Assembly: GCF_011090165.1 (NCBI RefSeq)
Contig: NZ_JAADJT010000002.1
Span: forward strand, 62,001-126,000
Length of the DNA: 64,000 nucleotides
Source of the DNA: Duganella aceris
Lineage (GTDB): Bacteria > Pseudomonadota > Gammaproteobacteria > Burkholderiales > Burkholderiaceae_D
Direction of reading: 5' to 3'
The position numbers and the translations under genes were made by a program. The notes below the pieces were generated by a model. That model saw only the letters and a list, made by a program, of their open reading frames with translations, made no database searches and was not told where the DNA came from. Positions within the stretch are counted from its first letter, which is position 1. The number at the start of each line of letters is the position of its first letter. Positions 8,394 through 15,770 of this stretch are shown here, piece after piece.

Positions 8394-9353
8394 ATGAGCG
8401 ACACCAACAAATTCCAATTCAAATCCCACCAGTACAGCGGCCAGTGCGCCGGCATTAAACTGATCGTGACCGGCGCCGTGCACGGCAACGAAACTTGCGG
8501 CACCAAGGCGATTCAGCGCGTGATGCGCGAGCTCGACGATGGTCAGCTGCTGATCCGCAACGGCAGCGTCACCTTCGTGCCGGTCACCAATCCGCTGGCC
8601 TACGCCAAGGGCGAACGCTCCGGCGAACGCAATCTGAACCGCAATCTGTTCCCGAATTCCAACCCGCAGGATTTCGAGGACCGCATCGCCAACTGGCTGT
8701 GCCCTTTGCTGGCGCAACACGATGTGCTGCTCGACCTGCATTCGTTCAACGCCGACAGCGAGCCCTTCGTCATGGTCGGGCCGCGCGACAACGATGGTCC
8801 GCTGGAACCGTTCAGGCACGAACAGCAGGAACGCGCGATGGCGCGCCGGCTTGGCGTGCGCCGCTTCGTCGACGGCTGGTTGCGCACCTATGGCGATGGG
8901 GTGCAGCGGCGCCTGCGCGGCAGCATCGAACTGCAAACCGTGCTGCGCTACGGCATGGGCACCACCGAATACATGCGCAGCACCGGCGGCTATGCGTTGA
9001 CGCTCGAATGCGGGCAGCACGCCGATCCGCAGGCGCCCGAGGTGGCCTATCGCGCCATCATGAACACGCTGGCCTTCCACGGCTTGATCGATGCGCCGTC
9101 GCCGGACCCGATCGCGCCGGAGCGGATGGAGGCGCTGAGCATGGTCGCGGTCTACGACAAGCAGCATGCCGATGACCGCTTCAGCCGCCCATGGTCGAGC
9201 TTTGATCCGGTGACGCAAGGCCAGCAGATCGGCAGCCGCGCCGACGGCACGCCGGTGCTGGCGGAGTTCGACGGCCGCATCCTGTTCCCGGACGCGGCGG
9301 CCGGCGCCAACAGCGAGTGGTATTACCTGACCCGCGCCAATCCGGCCTTCTAA
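8394..9353 (+). CDS. Succinylglutamate desuccinylase/aspartoacylase family zinc hydrolase
   Basis: A 319-residue M14-related amidohydrolase. Zinc ligands appear as VTGAVHGNETCG (H30, E33) and LLDLHSFNADSEPF (H116). RNLNRNLFPN matches the substrate-binding arginine region of AstE/AspA proteins. The family cleaves N-acyl amino acids or related amides; the absence of an ast operon means the substrate cannot be named. It begins 57 bp after the DP-EP-like gene on the same strand and may share its transcript. Confidence 0.82.
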   Translation: MSDTNKFQFKSHQYSGQCAGIKLIVTGAVHGNETCGTKAIQRVMRELDDGQLLIRNGSVTFVPVTNPLAYAKGERSGERNLNRNLFPNSNPQDFEDRIANWLCPLLAQHDVLLDLHSFNADSEPFVMVGPRDNDGPLEPFRHEQQERAMARRLGVRRFVDGWLRTYGDGVQRRLRGSIELQTVLRYGMGTTEYMRSTGGYALTLECGQHADPQAPEVAYRAIMNTLAFHGLIDAPSPDPIAPERMEALSMVAVYDKQHADDRFSRPWSSFDPVTQGQQIGSRADGTPVLAEFDGRILFPDAAAGANSEWYYLTRANPAF

Positions 9354-9479
9354 GCTGCAGTTTTCCCGCACGGCCTGTTTACACGCAGGCGGTCCGACCC
9401 GGTGCCGATGACAAAATTGCCGCCGTGGCCGGGGCGCGTCATAATGTTCCTTCTAAATCAATAACAACCAGGAGCATCC

Positions 9480-9839
9480 ATGTTTTTAGCGGCCCAGATC
9501 GTCACCGGCTTGGTGGTACTGATACACGTGTACATCGTTTTGCTGGAGACGGTGCTGTTCCAGACCCGCGGCCGCCGCGTGTTTGGTTTGAGTAAAGAGA
9601 AGGCCGATGTGGTGCAGCCGGCGATGTCCAACCAGGGTTGCTATAACGGTTTCCTGGTGGCGGCGCTGGTGGTCGGCTTCGTTCATCCGGACGCGGCGAC
9701 GGCTTCGGCGTTCACCGTGTTCGGCTTATGCTGCGTGGCGGTGGCGGGCGTCTGGGGCGGGATCACCGTCAAGCGCACCATCCTGCTGATCCAGACGCTG
9801 CCGGCCGTGATCGCGCTGGCGCTGCACTATGCGGTCTAG
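9480..9839 (+). CDS. DUF1304 small membrane protein
   Basis: A 119-residue protein with four hydrophobic segments: residues 4-24, a second around 55-68, a third around 75-95 and a fourth around 100-117. The pattern AAQIVTGLVVLIHVYIVLLE, then LETVLFQTRG and NQGCYNGFLVAAL, is typical of DUF1304 (YqjF-like small inner-membrane proteins). Biochemical function is unknown. An AACCAGGAGCATCC ribosome site precedes the ATG. It overlaps the next small gene by 11 bp. Confidence 0.85.
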   Translation: MFLAAQIVTGLVVLIHVYIVLLETVLFQTRGRRVFGLSKEKADVVQPAMSNQGCYNGFLVAALVVGFVHPDAATASAFTVFGLCCVAVAGVWGGITVKRTILLIQTLPAVIALALHYAV

Positions 9840-10029
9840 GTTCGCCGGGGCGCTGGTGGTGGTGGCCGCCGCCCTTGCCGTGTGCGCGGTGGGATATCGT
9901 CAGATGTCGGCCAGGCCGGCGCCGCACGAGACGACGTCCGCCTCCTGCACGCAGCAGGCCATCCGGCAGATCCGAGATATCACCGAGCGGGCGATCCAGT
10001 CGTCCAGGTGCGCGCGGCTGGTCAAGTAG
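9829..10029 (+). CDS. Small anchored or secreted protein, 66 aa
   Basis: It opens inside the end of the DUF1304 gene (11-bp overlap) and encodes MRSRFAGALVVVAAALAVCA, a signal peptide or anchor, followed by a short soluble tail with two cysteines (SASCTQQAIRQIRDIT and SSRCARLVK). The tail contains a weak amphipathic helix. No family recognised. The overlap with the gene ahead supports coupled expression, but a 66-codon frame in GC-rich DNA could be spurious. The 3' end overlaps the convergent gene ending at 10022. Confidence 0.45.
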   Translation: MRSRFAGALVVVAAALAVCAVGYRQMSARPAPHETTSASCTQQAIRQIRDITERAIQSSRCARLVK

Positions 10030-11032
10030 GCGTGCCCGGCAGCACCAGCGGCGCCACCGACGGGATGGTGTCCGGCGGCTTGGCGCCGCTGCCGCGCAGC
10101 GCCAGCAGCCAGCCGATGCCGTCGAACCAGAACGGCGCGCCCAGCGACGAGGCGAACGCGGTGATGATCCAGCCGAACAGGGCGAACACCAGCGCGAGCA
10201 CGAAGGCGCCGGCGCCCTTGCCCGCTGCGGCGTCGAAGCGCGGCGACGGCCAGCCGATCGGCAGCGCCTTGACCGCCTGGAATTCGCGCCCGGCCTGCGC
10301 CGCTTGCGCGGTCGGGGTCGGGGTCGTGGCGGGCGGCGCCGGAGGCGGCTTGGCCTCGGCCGCTTTGCGGACCAGCTCGGCCGTGACGGCGGAATCGTTC
10401 CACAAACGCTGCGACAATCCCAGCGCATCGATATTGATCGCGCACGCGTAGAACAAACCCACGCAGAACAGCACCAGCTGCGAGCGCCGCTTGTACCAGC
10501 CGCTGGTGCGCTCCATCACCGTGTCGTACCAGATGCGCACCGCCGCCTCCAGCGCCGCGACGTTGTCCGGTCCCTCCCCCATGATCGCCAGCAAAGTGCG
10601 GCTCAGGCCGTCGTTGCCGACTTTGGCCAGCAGCATGGCGGCGGTCTGCGCCTTGCCGTATCTGGCGGTCAGCGTCGAAATGAAGGCGCGGGCGAAGATC
10701 GCCGAGGGGATATACGACGGCATGCGCCCTTTCTGCGCCATGCCGACGATCAGCGGATGGCCCATGACTTCGGCCGTCAGCGATTGCGCGCCCAGCTTGT
10801 CCAGTCCGAAGCCGCGGTCCAGCCGCAGCAAGCGCTGGATCGACGGCACGATGCCGCGTATTTTCTTCTTGCCCGCCGATTCATGCAGCATGGTCAGCAC
10901 GCCGTCGAGCAGCACCTTGGCGCGGGTCTGGAACAGCGACGCGATCGCTTCGCGCGTGGCGCTGCACAGCAGGCTCACCGCCAGAAAGGTGTACGACAGG
11001 CCGATCGCCACATCCAGATAATGACTCGACAT
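10022..11032 (-). CDS. Hypothetical membrane protein, 336 aa
   Basis: The start at 11032 (MSSHYLDVAIGLSYTFLAVS) has a CGGAGAG ribosome site; a longer frame from 11065 has none. The N-terminal hydrophobic helix is followed by a soluble region with KVLLDGVLTMLHES and ARYGKAQTAAMLLAKVG. Then come a hydrophobic pair around LVLFCVGLFYACAINIDALG, a Pro/Ala-rich linker (KPPPAPPATTPTPT) and a C-terminal membrane segment GAFVLALVFALFGWIITAF. I recognise no characterised family. Its divergent neighbour is the ArsR gene. Confidence 0.75.
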   Translation of the reverse strand: MSSHYLDVAIGLSYTFLAVSLLCSATREAIASLFQTRAKVLLDGVLTMLHESAGKKKIRGIVPSIQRLLRLDRGFGLDKLGAQSLTAEVMGHPLIVGMAQKGRMPSYIPSAIFARAFISTLTARYGKAQTAAMLLAKVGNDGLSRTLLAIMGEGPDNVAALEAAVRIWYDTVMERTSGWYKRRSQLVLFCVGLFYACAINIDALGLSQRLWNDSAVTAELVRKAAEAKPPPAPPATTPTPTAQAAQAGREFQAVKALPIGWPSPRFDAAAGKGAGAFVLALVFALFGWIITAFASSLGAPFWFDGIGWLLALRGSGAKPPDTIPSVAPLVLPGTPT

Positions 11033-11106
11033 ACGCTCTCCGTTAGCCTTCCAACAATATTCCACACCATAAAGGATTTTGCGGCCGGCAGCACGCTTTT
11101 CTTTTG

Positions 11107-11156
11107 TATCGTATTATGACGATATTGAAATCGGAAAAACACGATCTATATATCGT
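11107..11156. promoter_or_regulatory. Two inverted-repeat operator candidates upstream of arsR-OYE
   Basis: TATCGT-N6-ACGATA lies at 11107-11124 and ACGAT-N6-ATCGT at 11141-11156, immediately upstream of the ArsR-family start at 11160. Both dyads use the same half-site with the same 6-bp spacer, in opposite orientation. Two copies just before a regulator gene suggest autorepression, with control of the downstream flavoprotein. Binding is inferred. Confidence 0.55.
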
Positions 11157-11159
11157 TAC

Positions 11160-11456
11160 ATGCAGATGGACATAGACGCTATACACAAAGCCCTCGCCAA
11201 CCCGATGCGGCGCCAGATCCTGGTGTGGCTGAAGGAGCCCGAGGTGTATTTCTCGGACCAGCAGCATCCGCTCAGCCTGGGCGTGTGCGCCGGCCTGATC
11301 GACCGCCGCTGCGAGCTGTCGCAGTCGACCGTGTCGGCGCATCTGTCCACCTTGCTCAAGGCCGGCCTGATCACGTCGCACCGTGTCGGCCAATGGAACT
11401 ATTTCAAACGTGATGAAGCTGTGATCCAGGCCTTCATCGATCAAATGCAACTATAG
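11160..11456 (+). CDS. ArsR/SmtB-family helix-turn-helix regulator
   Basis: A 98-residue winged-helix protein: MDIDAIHKALANPMRRQILVWL is the classic ArsR opening, with LSQSTVSAHLSTLLKAGLIT as the recognition helix region and VGQWNYFKRDEA as the wing. Two starts (11160 and 11166) are possible; the first is used here. A cysteine pair (GVCAGLIDRRCE) could sense metals or electrophiles, but the CxC metal motif of ArsR is absent. It sits 10 bp before an Old Yellow Enzyme gene, the common arrangement in which the repressor responds to the enzyme's substrates. Confidence 0.85.
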   Translation: MQMDIDAIHKALANPMRRQILVWLKEPEVYFSDQQHPLSLGVCAGLIDRRCELSQSTVSAHLSTLLKAGLITSHRVGQWNYFKRDEAVIQAFIDQMQL

Positions 11457-11466
11457 GAAACTGAAC

Positions 11467-12522
11467 ATGGCAAATCTTTTCGACCCGATCACCATTGGCG
11501 ACATCACGCTGAAAAACCGTATCGTCATGGCGCCGCTGACCCGCGCCCGCGCCGTGGGCGGCGCCCGCGTGCCGAACGCGCTGATGGCCAAGTACTACGC
11601 ACAACGCGCCAGCGCCGGCCTGATCCTGAGCGAGGCGACCGCCGTCACGCCGCAGGGCGTGGGCTATGCCGACACGCCGGGCCTGTGGTCCGACGAGCAG
11701 GTCGAAGGCTGGAAGCAGGTGACGGCGGCGGTGCACCAGGCCGGCGGCGTGATCTTCGCCCAGCTGTGGCATGTGGGCCGCATCTCGGATCCGAGCTTCC
11801 TCAACGGCGACGCGCCGGTCTCGGCCAGCGCGATCGCGGCCGAAGGCCACGTCAGCCTGCTGCGTCCGCAGCGCGCCTATCCGGTGCCGCGCGCGCTGGA
11901 TACCGAAGAGCTGGCCGGCATCGTGGCCGCCTATAAAAAAGGCGCGGAAAACGCCAAGAAGGCCGGCTTCGACGGCGTGGAAATTCACGGCGCCAACGGC
12001 TATCTGCTGGATCAGTTCCTGCAAGACAAAACCAACCAGCGCAGCGACAACTATGGCGGCCCGATCGAGAACCGCGCCCGCCTGATGCTGGAAGTGACCG
12101 ATGCCTGCATCGCGGTGTGGGGCGCGAACCGGGTCGGCATGCACCTGGCGCCGCGCCGCGATTCGCACGACATGGGCGACTCGAACCCGGCCGCGACCTT
12201 CGGTTACGTGGCGCGCGAGCTGGGCAAGCGCAAGATCGCCTTCATCTGCGCACGCGAAGCGGTCGGCGAGGACAGCCTGGGGCCGTTGCTGAAAAAGGAA
12301 TTCGGCGGCGTCTACATCGCCAATGAAAAGATGGACAAGCAGGCCGCGCAACAAGTGCTGGACAGCGGCGCCGCCGACGCGATCGCGTTCGGCAAGGCTT
12401 ACATCTCGAATCCGGACCTGGTGCGCCGTCTGCAACAGGACGCGCCGCTGAACGCGTGGAATGCCGACACCTTCTACGCGCCGGCCGAGGAAGGCTATAC
12501 CGACTACCCGGCGTTGGCGTAA
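11467..12522 (+). CDS. NADH:flavin oxidoreductase of the Old Yellow Enzyme family (NemA-like)
   Basis: A 351-residue FMN TIM barrel. Motifs are LFDPITIGDITLKNRIVMAP at the N-terminus, FAQLWHVGRIS, GVEIHGANGYLLDQFLQD (the His-Asn substrate-binding pair), RSDNYGGPIENRARLMLEV and GKAYISNPDLVRRL. The enzyme reduces activated alkenes, nitro esters or maleimides using NAD(P)H. With the adjacent ArsR repressor it probably forms an electrophile-inducible detoxification unit. A GGAAA site precedes ATG 11467. Confidence 0.92.
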   Translation: MANLFDPITIGDITLKNRIVMAPLTRARAVGGARVPNALMAKYYAQRASAGLILSEATAVTPQGVGYADTPGLWSDEQVEGWKQVTAAVHQAGGVIFAQLWHVGRISDPSFLNGDAPVSASAIAAEGHVSLLRPQRAYPVPRALDTEELAGIVAAYKKGAENAKKAGFDGVEIHGANGYLLDQFLQDKTNQRSDNYGGPIENRARLMLEVTDACIAVWGANRVGMHLAPRRDSHDMGDSNPAATFGYVARELGKRKIAFICAREAVGEDSLGPLLKKEFGGVYIANEKMDKQAAQQVLDSGAADAIAFGKAYISNPDLVRRLQQDAPLNAWNADTFYAPAEEGYTDYPALA

Positions 12523-12539
12523 CCGGAACTAACCCCGGT

Positions 12540-13505
12540 TCAGCGCGGCTGCGTGTAGTTGACCGGCACGAACTGGTAAGCACCCTTGCCGTTCGAGCGC
12601 ACGTGGCCCAGCGCCGGGAACGCCAGGTGCGGCGCGCCGATCAGGTAGCCGCCCTTGGCGGCCGCCGCGAACGCTTCCTTGCGCTCGGCGATGGCGACCT
12701 TGCTGTCCTCGTCGAACGCGATGCCGACGCCGGGATTGTCGAACTGCACCGCCTGCACGTGCAGCAAATCGCCCAGCAACACCAGCTTCTGTCCCTTGCT
12801 CTCGACCACATAGGTGATGTGGCCGGGCGTGTGCCCGCCGTTGAGGTAGGATTTGATGCCCGGCGCCAGCTCGCTGTTGGCGACGATGGGCTGGAACTTG
12901 CCCGCCTTCACATACGGATTGATCGACACCATCGGCCCCTGGAAATCGTCCTTGGCCTCGGCCGAGGCCTTGTCCAGGTTGGCCGGATTCAGATAGTAAT
13001 CGGCGTCGAGCTTGCCGGCGCGCACGGTGGCGTTCGGGAACACCCGCTGTTCGTTGCTGGCCAGACCGCCGACGTGGTCGCCGTGCATGTGGCTGATGTA
13101 GATCTCGTCGACCTGCTCCGGCTTGTAGCCGGACGCCTTCAGGTTGCCCAGCAACTGGCCCAGGGTCGGGCCGAACAGGCTGGCGGCGCCGGCGTCGATC
13201 AAGATCAGCTTGGCGCCGGTGTTGATCAGGAAGCCGTTGACCGAGGTTTGCAGCGGGCTTTTCTCGAACGACCGGGCCAGCGCGGCGTCGGTCTTGGCGG
13301 CCGGCTGCTTGAGCAGCTTGGAAACCGGCAAGTCCATGGTACCGTCGTTGAGCACGGTGATTTCAAAATCGCCCAAGGTGGTGCGATAAAAACCCGGCGC
13401 CTGGAACTTGGCCATCGGTGCGGCGGCCTGGGCCGGCATGGCCGCGATGGAGGCGGCCAGCGCGGCGAGGATGGCGGCGGTCCGGGTCGATGTCGTCGTA
13501 AGCAT
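12540..13505 (-). CDS. Secreted MBL-fold metallo-hydrolase
   Basis: A 321-residue protein with an N-terminal signal peptide (ILAALAASIAAMPAQA then AAPM). The metallo-beta-lactamase fold motif HMHGDHVGGL sits near residues 138-147. Later ligand segments are GHTPGHITYVVES and LLGDLLHVQAV. It is closer in style to the periplasmic methyl parathion hydrolase/quorum-quenching type subgroup than to true beta-lactamases; the substrate is unknown. It is convergent with the Old Yellow Enzyme gene, 17 bp apart. GGGGAG precedes the ATG. Confidence 0.85.
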   Translation of the reverse strand: MLTTTSTRTAAILAALAASIAAMPAQAAAPMAKFQAPGFYRTTLGDFEITVLNDGTMDLPVSKLLKQPAAKTDAALARSFEKSPLQTSVNGFLINTGAKLILIDAGAASLFGPTLGQLLGNLKASGYKPEQVDEIYISHMHGDHVGGLASNEQRVFPNATVRAGKLDADYYLNPANLDKASAEAKDDFQGPMVSINPYVKAGKFQPIVANSELAPGIKSYLNGGHTPGHITYVVESKGQKLVLLGDLLHVQAVQFDNPGVGIAFDEDSKVAIAERKEAFAAAAKGGYLIGAPHLAFPALGHVRSNGKGAYQFVPVNYTQPR

Positions 13506-13574
13506 GGCTCCCCTTGTTTTTCAGATTTGTCAGGAACGCTACAATACCTCAAATGCGTCAAGTCGGTTGCGACG

Positions 13575-15770
13575 TCAGGCGCCGGGCGCGAAACGGACCC
13601 GGAACACCACGCGCGGCGGCTGGTACACATAGGCGATGCCGCCGCCGTGCTCGTGCATGATCTGCTGCGCGATGTACAGCCCCAGCCCCATGCCGTCCCG
13701 GTTGCGCTTCTGCTGGTGGCCGCTCCGCTTGAACGGGTCGTACAAGGTGCGGGCGCTGTCGGCGTCGATCTCGTCGGCCACATTGCTGATCTCCAGCAGC
13801 AAGCCGTCCGCGTCCTTCAGCAGCACGATCAGGACCGGTTCGCCGGCCTGGCCATGGTGGCAGGCGTTGCTGATCAGGTTGTCGACCACTTGCGCGATCC
13901 GGCCGGGGTCGCCATTGACCATGGCGCACGCGGGCAATTCGGCGCGCAGCGTGATGCCGGGCCTGGCCATCTGCACTTCGTCCACCAGATCGGTCACCAG
14001 CGGCACCAGGTCGAAGGCCTCGCGGCTGCGGCCGAGCCGCATGCCTCCGGTGATCAGGCTCATGTCCATCACCTGGGCGATCAGCCGCGCCATGCGCCCG
14101 CTGGACGCCTTGATGCGGCGGCCGACCATTTCCTGCGAGCCGCCCCGCTCCAGCGCGCTGGCGGCCATGGTGATGGTCTGCAGCGGATTGCGCAAGTCGT
14201 GCCCCAGCATCGCCAGCAACTGCGAGCGCGCCTTGTCGGCCACCATGTGCCGTGCCACCGAGGCGGTGTTCATTTCGGCCAGCAGCTGGCGCGCGATGAT
14301 GGCGTGCACCGCCTGCCACGGCTCGGCCTGGCCGACGACGGTTTCGCGCCATTCGGCGAACGAACCGCGCGGCGTCAGGCGCGGCCCCAGCGGGCCGTGC
14401 GCGATGATCTTGCCCGGCTGGCCGGCCCAGCGCACCGCTTCCGTCTGTTCCTCGCGCAGCGCCAGCAGCCAGCCCGGCGCCGCCGCGTCGAAGCGCAAGG
14501 CCAGCAGGCCGACCCAGCGGCCGCACGCGGCGCGCTGCGGCGCGGGCCAATCGTCGCGGCCGCTGCGCGTCACCATGTCGGCGCCCTGCACCGGCAGCGA
14601 GTCCAGCACCGCGGCCACCACCTCCGGCGCGACCTCGCCATGCACATGGATGCGGCCGGCGTCGACGATGATGACGGCGCCGGCGCCGAGCGACAGGCAG
14701 AGCTCGCCGGCGTGCGGCGTCAGCGCCGCCAGCGCGTCCTCGTCGCGCAGCAGCGAGGCCATCACCCGCGTCCGTAGTTCGGCGGCGTGCTCGATCAGCG
14801 CGGTGCGTTCGCGCATTTCCAGCGCCTGCACCTCGGCCGCCAGCACCTGGGCCATGACGTCGGCCGCCATGCGGATCGAGTACGGCACCTGCCGGGCCGC
14901 CTGGTGGTGGCAGGCGATCAGGCCCCACAGGTGGCCGTTGATGACGATGGAAATACTCATCGAGGCGGCGACGCCCATGTTCTTCAGGTATTCAAGGTGG
15001 ATCGGCGAGACGCTGCGCAGCACGCAATAGCTCATGTCGAGCGGCGCCGCGTCGGCCCGCCCCACCATCGGCGAGGCGACATAGCCGACGTCGCTGATCA
15101 GGCGCAGCGTGTTGACCACGTACAGCCGCCGCGCCTGTGGCGGAATGTCGCTGGCGGGATAGCGCCGGCCGAGGTAGGGTTCCAGCGTCGCCAGGCACGC
15201 CTCGGCCACCACCTCGCCGCTGTCGTCGTGACGGAAGCGATAGGCCATGACGCGGTCGAAGCCGGTGATGACGCGGATCTGGTCCACCGCCGACTGCAGC
15301 AGCGCGGCCACGGTTTTCTGCCGCCGCAACCGTTCGATCGCGCCGTGCGCCTTCAGCGCGAACACCGACACCGCATCCGAGGGCACGTCGCGCCGTTCGT
15401 ATTCGACGATGACCAGTCCCTGGTGGGCGTGGATGATGCAGTCGAAGCGGGCGTCGCCGATGATGGTTTCCAGCGCGATCGGCGGCGCCTCGCCGCCCTC
15501 GACCTCGGCCAGGCAGTCGCGCACCAGCTGGCGCACGGCGGGGTCGATGCCGATGCCGTCCAGCGTGGTCTGGAGCACTAGCGGCAGGCGCAGCATGGCG
15601 GCCGCGTTGGCGCTGTGCGACAACAGCGTGCCAGCGCTGTCGAGCACCAGGATCGCGCCGTGCGACTGGATGCTGCCGGGGATGTGGATCGGTTCGCGGG
15701 CGCAATTCTCCAGCGTCACGGCGGGCGCGGCCGCGCCGCCGCGCGTCGGGAAAATCGCGCCCGGACTCAC
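13575..15770 (-). CDS. bphP: Bacteriophytochrome sensor histidine kinase
   Basis: A 731-residue phytochrome. The N-terminal PAS segment LENCAREPIHIPGSIQSHGA carries the biliverdin-binding cysteine near residue 24. The GAF domain has DRVMAYRFRHDDSGEVVAE and YPASDIPPQARRLY, the chromophore-pocket PASDIP motif. A PHY domain follows. The kinase core has LLAMLGHDLRNPLQTITM (phospho-accepting His near 523) and a C-terminal ATPase with GMGLGLYIAQQIM. It should be a red/far-red sensor. Its ATG overlaps the stop of the upstream hybrid kinase by 4 bp, so the two are co-translated. No heme oxygenase (biliverdin source) lies in the window. Confidence 0.93.
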   Translation of the reverse strand: MSPGAIFPTRGGAAAPAVTLENCAREPIHIPGSIQSHGAILVLDSAGTLLSHSANAAAMLRLPLVLQTTLDGIGIDPAVRQLVRDCLAEVEGGEAPPIALETIIGDARFDCIIHAHQGLVIVEYERRDVPSDAVSVFALKAHGAIERLRRQKTVAALLQSAVDQIRVITGFDRVMAYRFRHDDSGEVVAEACLATLEPYLGRRYPASDIPPQARRLYVVNTLRLISDVGYVASPMVGRADAAPLDMSYCVLRSVSPIHLEYLKNMGVAASMSISIVINGHLWGLIACHHQAARQVPYSIRMAADVMAQVLAAEVQALEMRERTALIEHAAELRTRVMASLLRDEDALAALTPHAGELCLSLGAGAVIIVDAGRIHVHGEVAPEVVAAVLDSLPVQGADMVTRSGRDDWPAPQRAACGRWVGLLALRFDAAAPGWLLALREEQTEAVRWAGQPGKIIAHGPLGPRLTPRGSFAEWRETVVGQAEPWQAVHAIIARQLLAEMNTASVARHMVADKARSQLLAMLGHDLRNPLQTITMAASALERGGSQEMVGRRIKASSGRMARLIAQVMDMSLITGGMRLGRSREAFDLVPLVTDLVDEVQMARPGITLRAELPACAMVNGDPGRIAQVVDNLISNACHHGQAGEPVLIVLLKDADGLLLEISNVADEIDADSARTLYDPFKRSGHQQKRNRDGMGLGLYIAQQIMHEHGGGIAYVYQPPRVVFRVRFAPGA

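Noticed and set aside
12456..14777. Long forward-strand frame opposite the MBL and phytochrome genes
   Set aside because: It is antisense to clearly recognised genes and encodes low-complexity Arg/Gln/His-rich sequence with no motif, a GC-bias shadow.
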